Numbered from the stretch's first letter, positions 51,627-62,968 are shown. The stretch: DNA of 64,000 bases from Pelagibacterales bacterium SAG-MED29 (GCA_014653815.1 JACWDZ010000002.1:33501-97500), one strand, 5' to 3'. Program-made: numbers and translations. The notes: generated by a model from the sequence alone, not told the origin.

Positions 51627-54182
51627 TTAAATAGAGCCACAACAATGTTTATATTTTTTTCCAGAGCCACAAGGACACTTTTCATTCCTACCAACTTTTT
51701 TATTATCTGTAGATATTTCTGTTTGTTTTACTTCTCTCTTTTCTTCATTTGAAACAACAATATTGAGGTTAAGTAAAAATTTTATAACATCATTTTTTAT
51801 TTTTTCTAATAATCCTTCAAACAGAGTGAAAGCTTCTTTTTTAAATTCAGACAAAGGATCTTTTTGACCATAAGATCTTAAGCCTATTACCTGTCTTAAT
51901 TGTTCTAAATATTGTAAATGTGATCTCCAAGCAAAGTCAATAATTTGTAAGAATATCTTTTTTTCAATATTGCTATTTTCTTCAACACCAATAATGTCTA
52001 TTCTGTTTTTCTTTTTAGATAAGTAAATATTTTTAATTTTTTGAGAAAATTGCTCTTTGTTTAAAGATGCGATAGATATTAAATCTTCATCATTAATTAC
52101 ATTTCCAAAAGTATTTTTTATGGAAGCAAGATAAGTTTTTTTATCATTTGATTTTTGATAAATATTTCTTACTGTTTCTAGATTATCTATAACCTCGCTT
52201 AAAAAATCATCTAATACTTCTTCTATATTTTTATTCTTTAAAATTTTTAATCTTTGAGAAAATATAACTTGTCTTTGGTCATTCATCACATCATCAAATT
52301 TAATTAATGTTTTTCTGATATCAAAATTCCTTGCTTCAACTTTTTTCTGTGCCCTTTCCATGGCTTTATTAATCCAAGGGTGATCTATTGACTCATTTTC
52401 TTTAAGTCCTAATTTTTTTAACATTCCATCAATAGAATCACCTCCAAAAATTCTCATTAATTCATCTTGAAGGCTTATAAAAAAAATTGAGCTTCCGGGA
52501 TCTCCTTGTCTTCCCGATCTCCCTCTTAACTGGTTATCAATTCTTCTGCTCTCATGTCTTTCTGTGCCAATTATAAATAAACCTCCAATATCTTTAATTT
52601 TTGACTCATCTTTTTTAATTTGATCAAAATCATTTACTTTTCCTTCCTCGATAAAATCTTTATTTCCACCTAATTTTATGTCTGTTCCTCGCCCGGCCAT
52701 ATTAGTTGCGATTGTTACAGCATTAACTTTTCCAGCCTCTGCTATAATTTTAGCTTCTTTTTCATGTTGCTTAGCGTTCAACACGTTATGTTTGATCCTT
52801 TTATTATCTAAAAGTGCAGAAATTTTTTCTGATTTTTCAACACTTGTAGTTCCAACTAGAACAGGCTGTCCTTTATTATTACATTCAATAATTTTATTAG
52901 TAATAGCATTATATTTTTCAGGTTCAGTTCTAAAAATTTGATCATTATAATCTTTTCTTTGCATTTTTTTATTTGTAGGTATTGAAACAACATTTAGTTT
53001 ATAAATATCATAAAACTCTTCAGATTCAGTGGAAGCAGTTCCTGTCATACCAGATAATTTTTTGTATAATCTAAAATAATTTTGATAAGTGATAGAAGCT
53101 AATGTTTGGTTTTCTTCTTCAATCTGGACATTTTCTTTCGCTTCTAATGCTTGGTGCAATCCGTCAGAAAATCTTCTTCCATCCAAAACTCTACCGGTAA
53201 ATTCATCAATAATTTGTACTTTTCCATCTCTAATAATGTAGTCTTTATCTTTCTTAAAAAGCAAATTAGCTTTGAGAGCTTGATTTATATGGTGAACAAG
53301 ACTTAAATTTTCTGGATCATAAAAATTATTATTTTTAAGAATCTTTTTTTGAATAGATAATTTCTCAATTTTGTCTATTCCTTGATCAGTTAAAATTGCA
53401 TTTTTATTCTTTTCATCTAATTCAAAGTCATTTTTTTGCAAATGTTTAATGAACTCATTAGAAATTGAATAGAGATTAGTTTTATCTTCCAATCTTCCCG
53501 AGATGATTAATGGTGTTCTAGACTCATCGATTAAAATACTATCAACTTCATCTACGATACAATAATTATGATCTCTTTGAACCATCTCATTAAGTTCATA
53601 TTTCATATTATCTCTAAGATAGTCAAAACCTAACTCATTGTTTGTGGCATATGTAATATCGCATTTGTAATTTTCTTGTCTTTGTATGTCGTCTAAATCA
53701 TTAGTTATACATCCGGTTGAAGATCCCAAAAAATTGAATATCTTACCCATCCATTCAGAGTCTCTTTTTGCCAAATAATCATTTACTGTAACAATATGAA
53801 CTCCTTTACCAGTTAATGAATTGAGATAAGCAGGAAGAGTGGAAACTAATGTTTTGCCTTCACCAGTTTTCATTTCGGCAATCTTACCTTGATGCAAAAT
53901 TATACCTCCAGCTAACTGAACATCATAGTGTCTTTCTCCCAATGTTCTTTTTGCAGCCTCTCTAACCAAAGCAAAACTTTCTGGAATAACGTTATCTAGG
54001 GAGTTTCCCTCTTGCATTGATCGTTTTAGGTTTAATGTTTTTTCTTTAAACTCACCATCAGACAAAGACTTTATCGAACTCTCTTTGTTATTTATGGCTG
54101 AAATTAAATTCTTAGTTTTATCTAATTCTGCTTGATTAGAGCTTTTAAATATTTTACTAAAAGTTCTTGTAAATACATTCAT
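51627..54182 (-). CDS. secA: Preprotein translocase ATPase SecA
   Basis: GEGKTLVSTLPAYLNSL, VDEVDSILIDESRTPLIISG, NMAGRGTDIKLGGN, C-terminal zinc motif CPCGSGKKYKHCCG. Confidence 0.98.
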   Translation of the reverse strand: MNVFTRTFSKIFKSSNQAELDKTKNLISAINNKESSIKSLSDGEFKEKTLNLKRSMQEGNSLDNVIPESFALVREAAKRTLGERHYDVQLAGGIILHQGKIAEMKTGEGKTLVSTLPAYLNSLTGKGVHIVTVNDYLAKRDSEWMGKIFNFLGSSTGCITNDLDDIQRQENYKCDITYATNNELGFDYLRDNMKYELNEMVQRDHNYCIVDEVDSILIDESRTPLIISGRLEDKTNLYSISNEFIKHLQKNDFELDEKNKNAILTDQGIDKIEKLSIQKKILKNNNFYDPENLSLVHHINQALKANLLFKKDKDYIIRDGKVQIIDEFTGRVLDGRRFSDGLHQALEAKENVQIEEENQTLASITYQNYFRLYKKLSGMTGTASTESEEFYDIYKLNVVSIPTNKKMQRKDYNDQIFRTEPEKYNAITNKIIECNNKGQPVLVGTTSVEKSEKISALLDNKRIKHNVLNAKQHEKEAKIIAEAGKVNAVTIATNMAGRGTDIKLGGNKDFIEEGKVNDFDQIKKDESKIKDIGGLFIIGTERHESRRIDNQLRGRSGRQGDPGSSIFFISLQDELMRIFGGDSIDGMLKKLGLKENESIDHPWINKAMERAQKKVEARNFDIRKTLIKFDDVMNDQRQVIFSQRLKILKNKNIEEVLDDFLSEVIDNLETVRNIYQKSNDKKTYLASIKNTFGNVINDEDLISIASLNKEQFSQKIKNIYLSKKKNRIDIIGVEENSNIEKKIFLQIIDFAWRSHLQYLEQLRQVIGLRSYGQKDPLSEFKKEAFTLFEGLLEKIKNDVIKFLLNLNIVVSNEEKREVKQTEISTDNKKVGRNEKCPCGSGKKYKHCCGSI

Positions 54183-54226
54183 TATACTTCTATATATGTA
54201 TTTATAATCTAAATTAAATAGTAATT

Positions 54227-55531
54227 ATGACGATAAACTTAAAAAACTTTCTAAGCGATAAAAGTAAAATGTCGAAAATGGGGGAGTTTCAAAACCTTAA
54301 ACAGATAGAAGGGCTAGAAATGTCTTCTGTGTCTGCAGATCTATATGGAAATGGAAGAGACGATTTATCATTATTTTATTTTAGTAAAGGCGCTAATTAC
54401 GCAACAGTAACAACAACCAATAGTATAATTTCAGAGACAATAGCTTGGAACAATAGTTCTCACAAGAAATCAATAAAAGGTTTGATGGTTAATACAAAAA
54501 ATGCAAATACTTTTACAGGAAAACAAGGAAAAGAAAGTTTAGACATTATAGCAAAAAATTTATCAAGAATTTTGACTTTGAAAGAATCAAAATCAGAAAA
54601 AGGAACTTCTGAAACTGTAAGAATCAAAGATTTAATTTTTGCTTCAACAGGGGTTATAGGCGAACAATTTCCAGTCGATCAAATAAAAGATGCTTTACCT
54701 GATTTAGTTGAAAAACTTAAAACAGAACATAATAAATTATTTTGGCTGAAAGTTGCATCAGGTATGATGACAACCGACACAAAACCAAAAGTAGCCTATG
54801 AAGAAATTATATTTGGGGACGAGCTAGTGAAGATATGTGGAGTCGCAAAAGGCTCAGGAATGATTGCTCCTAATTTAGCAACAATGTTATCATTTATTTT
54901 TACTAATGCAGATATTAATTCAAATTTATTAAGATCACTTCTAAAACGAGCAGTTGCTAATACATTTAATGCAATAACTGTTGACAGCGACCAATCAACA
55001 AATGATATGGTTTCTTTATTTTCAACGAGAGCAATTAAGATAGGTCAAAATCTTTCTTTAAATGATAAAATAATTCAAAAATTTGAATTAAGTTTAAAAA
55101 AATTATGTTTAAATCTTGCTCAACAAATTGTAGTTGATGGCGAAGGTGCAAAAAAATTTTTAACAGTAAAAGTTATTAACGCCAAATCATTAAGCAGTGC
55201 AAAGAATATTGCTTTTTCAATTGCAAATTCCCCGTTGGTAAAAACAGCTGTAGCAGGAGAAGATCCTAACTGGGGAAGAATTATTATGGGGATTGGTAAA
55301 TCAGGAGAGATGATTGATACTAAGAAACTAAAAATTAAATTAGGTAATTTTATTGTTGCTGAAAATGGAAAGATTGCAGATAGTTATAATGAAGAAAAAT
55401 TAAAAGAATATATGCAATGGGATTCAATAGTGATAGAAATTAATTTAAAACTAGGTAACGATGCATTTGAGTGCTATACATGTGATTTTACTCATGATTA
55501 TATAGATATTAATGCAGACTATAGAAATTAG
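54227..55531 (+). CDS. argJ: Bifunctional glutamate N-acetyltransferase / amino-acid acetyltransferase
   Basis: ASTGVIGEQFPVDQI, KGSGMIAPNLATMLSFIFTNA, DPNWGRIIMGIGKSG. Confidence 0.95.
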   Translation: MTINLKNFLSDKSKMSKMGEFQNLKQIEGLEMSSVSADLYGNGRDDLSLFYFSKGANYATVTTTNSIISETIAWNNSSHKKSIKGLMVNTKNANTFTGKQGKESLDIIAKNLSRILTLKESKSEKGTSETVRIKDLIFASTGVIGEQFPVDQIKDALPDLVEKLKTEHNKLFWLKVASGMMTTDTKPKVAYEEIIFGDELVKICGVAKGSGMIAPNLATMLSFIFTNADINSNLLRSLLKRAVANTFNAITVDSDQSTNDMVSLFSTRAIKIGQNLSLNDKIIQKFELSLKKLCLNLAQQIVVDGEGAKKFLTVKVINAKSLSSAKNIAFSIANSPLVKTAVAGEDPNWGRIIMGIGKSGEMIDTKKLKIKLGNFIVAENGKIADSYNEEKLKEYMQWDSIVIEINLKLGNDAFECYTCDFTHDYIDINADYRN

Positions 55532-55556
55532 GCAATAAAATATACAGTATACTTTA

Positions 55557-55979
55557 ATGATAAAATATAATCTTGAATGTGAGAATAACCATGAATTTGA
55601 AAGTTGGTTTTCTGATTCTAATGAATTCAATAAATTAAACAAACAAAAATTACTTGAATGTATTTATTGTTCTTCTAATAAGATTCAAAAATCAATTATG
55701 TCACCAATGGTTTCAGGAACAAAATTAGATGAAGACAAAATGAGTCTTTTAGATCAAAAATTATTAAATGAGAAAAATCAACTCATAAAACTCAGGAATC
55801 ATATTGAAAAAAATTTTGAATTTGTTGGAGATAAATTTAGCGAAAAAGTAAGAGATGTTTATTATGATAAAGAAACTAAGAAGAGCATTTATGGCACAAC
55901 TACTCCAGAAGAAAAAAAAGAATTAGAGGAAGAAGGTATTGATTTGATAAGCATTCCTTGGGTTGGCAAAGATAATTAA
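55557..55979 (+). CDS. DUF1178 family protein
   Basis: MIKYNLECENNHEFESWFSDSNEFNKLNKQKLLECIYCSSNKIQKSIMSPMV; C-terminal YGTTTPEEKKELEEEGIDLISIPWVGK. Confidence 0.88.
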   Translation: MIKYNLECENNHEFESWFSDSNEFNKLNKQKLLECIYCSSNKIQKSIMSPMVSGTKLDEDKMSLLDQKLLNEKNQLIKLRNHIEKNFEFVGDKFSEKVRDVYYDKETKKSIYGTTTPEEKKELEEEGIDLISIPWVGKDN

Positions 55980-56701
55980 GTTTTAAAACTACAAATAATA
56001 TAATTTACAGAGAGATTTTCAGATTTTTTCCATTTATTAAAAATAGGGTTAAATTCTAGTCCTTTAATATTGTTTGTTAAAAAATTTTTATCAACTAATT
56101 TTTTTTGCATCTCTTCAGGTTTAATAAATTTATTCCAATCATGAGTTCCGATAGGCAGCCATCTTAATATGTATTCTGCACCAATAATTGCTTTAACATA
56201 AGATGTAAATGTTCTGTTAATTGTTGCGGTGAACATTAAGCCATTTTTTTTTAATAATTTATAACAAGATTTAAGATACAGATCTAAATTGTCGACATGC
56301 TCAACAATTTCAAGATTTAAAATTATATCAAATTTTTCTTTTTCATCTAATTGTTCAGGTGATTTATTTAGATAAGTAATTTTTAAATTATTTTCTTTGC
56401 TATGAAGAGAGGCAACTTTAATGTTTTTTTCTGAGGCGTCTATGCCAGTTATACTTCCACCTAAACGTGCCATTGGTTCACTTATTAGTCCACCTCCGCA
56501 ACCAATATCAAGAATTTCAAAATTTTTAAGTAAAAGTTTTTTGTCTCTGTCTAATTTAAAATGTTTTGAAATTTCCTCTACAATATATTCAATTCTAATG
56601 GGATTAAACATATGTAAAGGTTTAAATTTACCATTTACATCCCACCATTCGTCAGCTAATTTTGAAAACTTTTGAATTTCCTCTTTATTTATTGTAGTCA
56701 T
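55976..56701 (-). CDS. ubiG: 3-demethylubiquinone/2-polyprenyl-6-hydroxyphenol O-methyltransferase
   Basis: FSKLADEWWDVNGKFKPLHMFNPIRIEYI, LDIGCGGGLISEPMARLGGSITGIDASEKNI, GTHDWNKFIKPEE. Confidence 0.95.
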   Translation of the reverse strand: MTTINKEEIQKFSKLADEWWDVNGKFKPLHMFNPIRIEYIVEEISKHFKLDRDKKLLLKNFEILDIGCGGGLISEPMARLGGSITGIDASEKNIKVASLHSKENNLKITYLNKSPEQLDEKEKFDIILNLEIVEHVDNLDLYLKSCYKLLKKNGLMFTATINRTFTSYVKAIIGAEYILRWLPIGTHDWNKFIKPEEMQKKLVDKNFLTNNIKGLEFNPIFNKWKKSENLSVNYIICSFKT

Positions 56702-56762
56702 CTATCCTTAATGTATTAATTATACTTATTAAAATCTATTTATATTATATTAAAATCTAGCA

Positions 56763-57974
56763 ATGGCAAAAAAAGTATTAAAATTTGGTGGGACTTCCGT
56801 AGGAACAATTGAGAGGATTCTACATGTGGCTAAAATTATAAAAAAAGAGCATGACTCAGGCAATGAAGTTATAGCTATAGTTTCTGCGATGTCTGGCAAA
56901 ACGAATGAGTTATTAGAACAATCTAAAACTATTTCTGAAAATTTTAATAAAAGAGAACTTGACGTGCTTTTGAGTTCAGGAGAACAAGCGACTAGTGCTT
57001 TATTAGCTGGAGCATTAATTGAGTTTGGTATTAATTCTAAGTCATGGCTTAACTGGCAAATACCAATTTTGACAGAAGGTGAACACTCAAATTCTAGAAT
57101 TATAAATATTAATATTAAAGAAATTAATAAATTTTTATCAGAAAAAGGAGTTGCAATAATTCCTGGGTTTCAAGGAATTTCTAAATCTGGAGATGTGACC
57201 ACAATTGGTAGAGGTGGCTCAGATGCTACTGCTGTGGCTGTTGCTAAAATATTTGATTCAGATACATGTGAAATATATACTGATGTGGATGGAGTTTATT
57301 CTACAGATCCTAAAAAAATACCTGTAGCAAAAAAAATAGATAAAATATCTTACGATGAGATGCTCGAACTATCATCACTAGGAGCAAAAGTTATGCAATC
57401 ATCAGCCGTGCAAACCGCTATGATGTATAATATTCCACTTGAAGTTAAGTCTACATTTACAGATAGACAAGGAACAAAAATTTTTGATCAAGAAAATTTA
57501 GATTATACTAAAAGTGTTACAGGAGTGGCTTATTCAAAAGACGATGCTAAAATTACTTTGATGGGAGTACAAGATAAACCAGGCGTTGCAGCAAATATAT
57601 TTGAACCACTAAGCAAAAATCAGATAAATGTTGATATGGTGATACAAAATATTTCATCAGATCAAAAAATTACCGATATAACTTTTACAATTAAAAGAGA
57701 TGATCTTTCGAAGACTATAGAGATATTAAAAAATAATAAGGATATTAAATATGAAAGCATGAGCCATAATAATAAAGTTTCCAAAATTTCAATTGTAGGT
57801 GCAGGAATGGTTTCTACACCAGGCATAACCTACAAAATGTTTAGAAGTCTGGCTGAGGAAAAAATTAATATTTTAGCTATTTCAACTTCAGAGATTAAAT
57901 TATCAGTAATTATTAATGAAAACGATACTTTAAAAGCTATAAAGAAATTACATACTGCTTTTGATTTAGATTAA
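56763..57974 (+). CDS. lysC: Aspartate kinase
   Basis: [47 protein letters not shown]-terminal ACT domains. Confidence 0.97.
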   Translation: MAKKVLKFGGTSVGTIERILHVAKIIKKEHDSGNEVIAIVSAMSGKTNELLEQSKTISENFNKRELDVLLSSGEQATSALLAGALIEFGINSKSWLNWQIPILTEGEHSNSRIININIKEINKFLSEKGVAIIPGFQGISKSGDVTTIGRGGSDATAVAVAKIFDSDTCEIYTDVDGVYSTDPKKIPVAKKIDKISYDEMLELSSLGAKVMQSSAVQTAMMYNIPLEVKSTFTDRQGTKIFDQENLDYTKSVTGVAYSKDDAKITLMGVQDKPGVAANIFEPLSKNQINVDMVIQNISSDQKITDITFTIKRDDLSKTIEILKNNKDIKYESMSHNNKVSKISIVGAGMVSTPGITYKMFRSLAEEKINILAISTSEIKLSVIINENDTLKAIKKLHTAFDLD

Positions 57975-57976
57975 AA

Positions 57977-59062
57977 ATGGAAATTAGACCACACAGAACA
58001 ATAAATAGAAAAAAAACTAAAAAAATTAAAGTCGGCAATGTTTCTGTAGGAGGAGATTCTCAAATCAGTGTTCAATCTATGACAAATACACTTACAACTA
58101 ATGTAAAAGATACTATAAAACAAATTCATTCACTAGAAGAGGCTGGGGCAGATATAGTTAGAGTTTCTTGTCCAGACGAAGGTTCTACAAAAGCACTTAA
58201 AGATATAGTCAAAGAAGTTAGAACTCCAATTGTAGCAGATATACATTTTCATTATAAAAGAGCTATCGAAGCAGCAAAAATGGGTGCAAGCTGCTTGAGA
58301 ATCAATCCCGGAAATATTGGATCTAGTGATAGAGTTTTAGAAGTTGTTAAGGCCGCTAAAGACAATAATTGTTCTATAAGAATCGGAGTCAATGCAGGCT
58401 CACTAGATAAAACTTTACTAGAAAAATATAAAGAGCCTTGTCCAGATGCACTTGTAGAGAGCGCGATGTATAATGTAAAGTTGTTAGAAGACAATGATTT
58501 TTTCAATTTTAAAATTAGTGTTAAATCCTCCGATGTTTTTCTAACAGTCAAATCTTATAAAAAATTATCAAATGTTTGTGATTATCCTTTGCATCTAGGA
58601 ATAACTGAGGCGGGAGGACTTCTAACGGGCAGCATAAGATCATCGATTGGAATTGGCCAGCTTCTGATGGAAGGTATAGGAGACACAATAAGAGTCTCGC
58701 TCTCTTCAGATCCAGTAGATGAAATAAAATCGGGCTATGAAATTTTAAAATCATTAGGTATTAGAGCAAGAGGAGTAAACATTATTTCTTGCCCATCTTG
58801 TGCTCGTCAAGCTTTTCCAGTTATTGAAACAGTCAAACTACTTGAAAAAAAATTAGCTCACATAAAAAAACCTATTAGTCTCTCGATTATAGGCTGTGTA
58901 GTTAACGGACCTGGCGAAGCTTCTCAAACTGAAATTGGCCTAACTGGCGGTGGTCAAGATAATAACCTTTTGTATCTTTCTGGCGTTCCTCATACAAAAG
59001 TTCCAAGTTCAGAAATTATTGATAAAATTGTAAAACTTGTTGAAGAAAAAACAAAAGATTAA
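57977..59062 (+). CDS. ispG: 4-hydroxy-3-methylbut-2-en-1-yl diphosphate synthase
   Basis: [66 protein letters not shown]. Confidence 0.97.
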   Translation: MEIRPHRTINRKKTKKIKVGNVSVGGDSQISVQSMTNTLTTNVKDTIKQIHSLEEAGADIVRVSCPDEGSTKALKDIVKEVRTPIVADIHFHYKRAIEAAKMGASCLRINPGNIGSSDRVLEVVKAAKDNNCSIRIGVNAGSLDKTLLEKYKEPCPDALVESAMYNVKLLEDNDFFNFKISVKSSDVFLTVKSYKKLSNVCDYPLHLGITEAGGLLTGSIRSSIGIGQLLMEGIGDTIRVSLSSDPVDEIKSGYEILKSLGIRARGVNIISCPSCARQAFPVIETVKLLEKKLAHIKKPISLSIIGCVVNGPGEASQTEIGLTGGGQDNNLLYLSGVPHTKVPSSEIIDKIVKLVEEKTKD

Positions 59063-59071
59063 AATTACATT

Positions 59072-60145
59072 ATGCTTCCGATAGACAAAGTAAGAAATAT
59101 TGTAACGAAATATGACACATTAGAAAAAGAGCTCGCTTCAGGGAAAATTGATCCTAAATTATTTGCTAAAAAATCCAAAGAATATTCAAGCCTTGGAGAA
59201 GTAATAAAAATAGCTAGAAAATATATAAATTTTGAAAATGAAAAAAAAGATTTAGTTAATATGGTGGAAGATAAATCAAACGATAAAGAAATAATAGAAT
59301 TAGCACAAAAAGACTTAAATGAATTAATAGAAAAAAAAGAAAAAAATGAAAAAGATTTGAAAATATTTTTATTACCAAAGGATGTAGATGATAATAAAAA
59401 TGCAATAGTTGAAATTAGAGCAGGGACAGGAGGGCTAGAAGCTTCTCTTTTTTGCTCAGATCTATTTAGGATGTATGAAAAAGTATGCTCAAAGAAAAAA
59501 TGGAAATTAGAAATTATTAGTATTTCTAAAAGTGAAGCTGGAGGTTTTAAGGAAGTAATATTTTCAGTTACGGGAAATGATATTTATTCTTATTTAAAAT
59601 ATGAGTCAGGAGTTCACAGAGTTCAAAGGATTCCTGAAACAGAAACACAAGGGCGAGTTCACACCTCTGCAGCAACAATTGCAGTTTTACCCGAGGCAGA
59701 AGACGTGGACATACAAATTAAAGAATCAGATTTAAGAATTGATGTTTTTAGAGCTGGTGGCCCAGGCGGACAATCCGTTAATACTACGGATAGTGCTGTT
59801 AGAATTACACACATTCCTACAGGGGTAGTTGTAAGTCAACAAGATGAAAAATCTCAACACAAGAATAAAGCTAAAGCTTTAAAAATTTTAAGATCAAGAG
59901 TCTATGAAGCTGAAAAAAGAAAAAAAGATCAAGAGCGATCAAGTAATAGAAGAAGTCAGATTGGCACTGGGGATAGATCTGAAAGAATAAGGACTTATAA
60001 TTTTCCTCAAGGAAGAGTAACAGATCATAGAATTAACCTTACTCTGCATAAGCTTGATGAATTTTTAAGTGGAGAAATTCATCAAGAAATGAATCAAGAG
60101 CTAAGATTAAGAGAACAAGATATAAAACTTAACAATTTAAAATAA
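59072..60145 (+). CDS. prfA: Peptide chain release factor 1
   Basis: [74 protein letters not shown]. Confidence 0.98.
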   Translation: MLPIDKVRNIVTKYDTLEKELASGKIDPKLFAKKSKEYSSLGEVIKIARKYINFENEKKDLVNMVEDKSNDKEIIELAQKDLNELIEKKEKNEKDLKIFLLPKDVDDNKNAIVEIRAGTGGLEASLFCSDLFRMYEKVCSKKKWKLEIISISKSEAGGFKEVIFSVTGNDIYSYLKYESGVHRVQRIPETETQGRVHTSAATIAVLPEAEDVDIQIKESDLRIDVFRAGGPGGQSVNTTDSAVRITHIPTGVVVSQQDEKSQHKNKAKALKILRSRVYEAEKRKKDQERSSNRRSQIGTGDRSERIRTYNFPQGRVTDHRINLTLHKLDEFLSGEIHQEMNQELRLREQDIKLNNLK

Positions 60146-60987
60146 TGGAGATTTTAAAGTTAATTAACAGCGGGTCAAAACGATTAAAAAATAAAAACGT
60201 TTATTCACACAAACTAGATTCAGAGATTTTGCTTTCAAAAGTTTTAAATAAAACTAGGGAAGAATTATTAGTTAATTTAAATCAAAAAATTGAACCACAG
60301 AAGATTAGCAACTTTCATAGACTTATTGATAGGAGATCCTCAAAAGAACCAATAGCTTATATTTTAAAAAAAAAAGAGTTTTGGAGCAAAATTTTTTTTG
60401 TAAATAATAATACATTGGTGCCAAGACCAGAAACCGAGCTAATGGTTGAAAAAATAGTAAAAATTTTTAAAAAAAAAGATATATTTATTTTAGATATTGG
60501 AACTGGAACGGGTTGTATATTATTAAGTATATTAAGTGAATTAAAAAACTCAAAAGGAATAGGTATTGATATATCTTCAAAGGCAATACAAATAGCTAGT
60601 GCTAATTCAAAAAAACATAAATTAACTCAACGAACTAAGTTTTATAATAGATCTTTAAATGAAATTTACCATAATAAATTTGACTTAATTGTATCTAACC
60701 CTCCTTATATAATGAGAAAGGATATAAAAAATTTAAATGAGGATATTAAAAAATTTGAACCCAAATTAGCTTTAGATGGCGGAAATGATGGGCTTGACGT
60801 TATTAAAAAAGTTATCTACAAATCCAAAGATATCTTAAAAATTAAAGGTACGCTCGCCTTAGAAATAGGAAATGAGCAATTTAAAAAAGTTTCAAAAATA
60901 TTAGAAAGAAATAGATTTAAGACTAGATATTTAGTTAAAGATTATAGGGAAAATATTAGATGTATATTATCAACATTAGAAAACTAA
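60145..60987 (+). CDS. prmC: Release factor glutamine methyltransferase
   Basis: PRPETELMVE, ILDIGTGTGCILLSIL, LIVSNPPYI; follows prfA. Confidence 0.96.
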   Translation: MEILKLINSGSKRLKNKNVYSHKLDSEILLSKVLNKTREELLVNLNQKIEPQKISNFHRLIDRRSSKEPIAYILKKKEFWSKIFFVNNNTLVPRPETELMVEKIVKIFKKKDIFILDIGTGTGCILLSILSELKNSKGIGIDISSKAIQIASANSKKHKLTQRTKFYNRSLNEIYHNKFDLIVSNPPYIMRKDIKNLNEDIKKFEPKLALDGGNDGLDVIKKVIYKSKDILKIKGTLALEIGNEQFKKVSKILERNRFKTRYLVKDYRENIRCILSTLEN

Positions 60988-61010
60988 AATTATAACCAAA
61001 TCCAAAATTA

Positions 61011-61379
61011 ATGAATAATAATAGAAGAAGAAGTTTTAGACCCAGACCGCAAAGAAATAATTTTAGACGTAGAAATGGTTCTATGAACTCAAATGGTGGA
61101 AATAATTTCAATAGTAATGGAAATATGAATTTTAATAGAAATGGTTCTATGACTAATCCACATAATGTTGAAAAAACTATGCAAAAATTTCAACAATTAG
61201 CAAAAGATGCTCAGAGCAGCGGAGATCCTGTGCTAGTTGAAAATTATTTACAACATGCAGATCATTACGCAAGAAGATTGACAGAATTGAATGAAAGAAA
61301 CAGAGATAACTCAAAAAGTGATCAAAATAATAATTCAGTCAACACATCAGAAAAAGACGTATCAAAAAGTTCTAACTAA
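61011..61379 (+). CDS. DUF4167 family protein (Arg/Asn-rich N-terminus)
   Basis: MNNNRRRSFRPRPQRNNFRRRNGSMNSN...; DAQSSGDPVLVENYLQHADHYARRL. Confidence 0.85.
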   Translation: MNNNRRRSFRPRPQRNNFRRRNGSMNSNGGNNFNSNGNMNFNRNGSMTNPHNVEKTMQKFQQLAKDAQSSGDPVLVENYLQHADHYARRLTELNERNRDNSKSDQNNNSVNTSEKDVSKSSN

Positions 61380-61402
61380 ACAGATTGTATATAAAATAAT
61401 AT

Positions 61403-62749
61403 TTATCTTAATTCAGACAATTTAAGATCAATTTTAATTCTTTCTAATTCAAATTCTTCTCTAGCTTTTCCTTTTAATATTTTTCCAGAAGGCAACTTAA
61501 GTTTTTGTGAATTAACTTTTTTACCGTTTACAACTACTTCATAGTGAAGATGGGGACCAGTTGACATTCCTGTTGATCCAACATAACCAATTATTTGCCC
61601 TTGCTTAACTTTTTTTCCTTCTTTAATTCCTCGAGCAAAACCTTTCATGTGAGCGTATATAGTTTCATAAGTTGAGTTGTGTCTTATTTTTACACAGTTT
61701 CCTCCTCCTCCACACCATCTTGCCCTTGTAACTGTACCTGCACCAGATGCCATAATTGGAGTGCCACTTGGAGCAGCAAAGTCTGTACCTCTATGCATTT
61801 TGTTGTAACCTAAAATTGGATGTTTTCTCATACCAAATCTTGAAGATAGTCTTGCACCGTTGATTGGAGTTTTCATTAAAGATTTAACAATACTTTTTCC
61901 TTTTATGTCATAGAAACCTATATCGCCACTGCCATCTTTAAAATTATAAAGATTAATCTCAGCGCCATTAACGAACATCGAAGCATAAATTATTTGACCA
62001 GTATCTTGAACAACATTGTTGTCATCTTCAAATTTTTCATATGAAATTTCAAACCAGTCTCCTTTTCTAATATCTCTTTGAAAGTCCACTTCGAAACCAA
62101 AAATTCTTGCAAACTCCACTATGATATTTGGTTCTATGCCAGATTCTATGGCCGCACTATACAAATTGTTTTTTATCTCATTTTTTACAACAACTTCTTT
62201 TTTGTAAAGTTTAAGTATATTTTCTTTTATAATAAAGTTATTCTGGCTTTTTCTTATTTCAATATTTAAAGTATTATTTATAGGATATGTAAGATTTACG
62301 ACAGTATTTGATTTATCATCCAATTTTTTTAATACCAGTGAAAGAGTTCTGCCAGCGTATATATTAGTAAGTTTTTTCTGTTTTAGATTGTTAGATATAA
62401 TCTTTATATCATTTGTATTAATATCAAGTTTTTTAAGAATTTTCTCAATGGAGTCATTGTTTTGAATTAAATATTCAATTTCTTTGTATGGACTATTTAT
62501 CTTTGATATAAAATAATCTCCTAAATTTTTGAATTCTTTGGATTTTACTATTAGATTGAAGTTATCAATTTCTTTTTTATTTTTTTGATTAGTTAGATTA
62601 AAGATTGTTATAAAAATTAAAAAAAGTAAGATTATTGAGAATGAATAAAAAAAATAACCCCAATTTCTTGAACTGTAATCTCTAACCCCTTTATTTTTTA
62701 TTCCTCTAAATATTTTGGAAAAACGACTAAAAATCTGGTCTAACGTCAT
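61403..62749 (-). CDS. M23 family metallopeptidase with N-terminal TM
   Basis: LSSRFGMRKHPILGYNKMHRGTDFAAPSGTPIMASGAGTV; GQIIGYVGSTGMSTGPHLHYEVVVNG. Confidence 0.94.
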   Translation of the reverse strand: MTLDQIFSRFSKIFRGIKNKGVRDYSSRNWGYFFYSFSIILLFLIFITIFNLTNQKNKKEIDNFNLIVKSKEFKNLGDYFISKINSPYKEIEYLIQNNDSIEKILKKLDINTNDIKIISNNLKQKKLTNIYAGRTLSLVLKKLDDKSNTVVNLTYPINNTLNIEIRKSQNNFIIKENILKLYKKEVVVKNEIKNNLYSAAIESGIEPNIIVEFARIFGFEVDFQRDIRKGDWFEISYEKFEDDNNVVQDTGQIIYASMFVNGAEINLYNFKDGSGDIGFYDIKGKSIVKSLMKTPINGARLSSRFGMRKHPILGYNKMHRGTDFAAPSGTPIMASGAGTVTRARWCGGGGNCVKIRHNSTYETIYAHMKGFARGIKEGKKVKQGQIIGYVGSTGMSTGPHLHYEVVVNGKKVNSQKLKLPSGKILKGKAREEFELERIKIDLKLSELR

Positions 62750-62839
62750 AGTTGTTTTCTATAAAAATTGTACTAGGTTTGCAATGGGAGAAGGATAAAA
62801 AAACCCTATATTTGTTGAGTTTTATCACCAATATACGCC

Positions 62840-62867
62840 TTGACTTATCACATATTTGTAATAAAAA
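62840..62867 (+). promoter_or_regulatory. Candidate rRNA promoter
   Basis: TTGACT - 16 nt - TAAAAA upstream of the 16S leader; spacer carries the palindromic ACATATTTGT core. Confidence 0.3.
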
Positions 62868-62915
62868 CACCGCTCACCTCAATGCAAATATTTATTATTA
62901 GCGCTAAAGGTGTGT

Positions 62916-62945
62916 AGATTTTAAGCATAAAATCTTAGCTTTTTT
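62916..62945 (+). terminator. Terminator-like hairpin plus U-run in the rRNA leader
   Basis: AGATTTTA-AGCA-TAAAATCT perfect 8-bp stem (62916-62935) then TAGCTTTTTT. Confidence 0.35.
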
Positions 62946-62968
62946 AAATTGTAAATTTTTAAGAAGAG

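Noticed and set aside
51549-51752. 67-aa ORF spanning the end of the 147-aa gene and secA 3' end
   Set aside because: Out-of-frame overlap of two supported genes; low-complexity Phe-rich tail.
58252-58754. Antisense ORFs inside ispG
   Set aside because: ispG frame with Fe-S cysteines is unambiguous.
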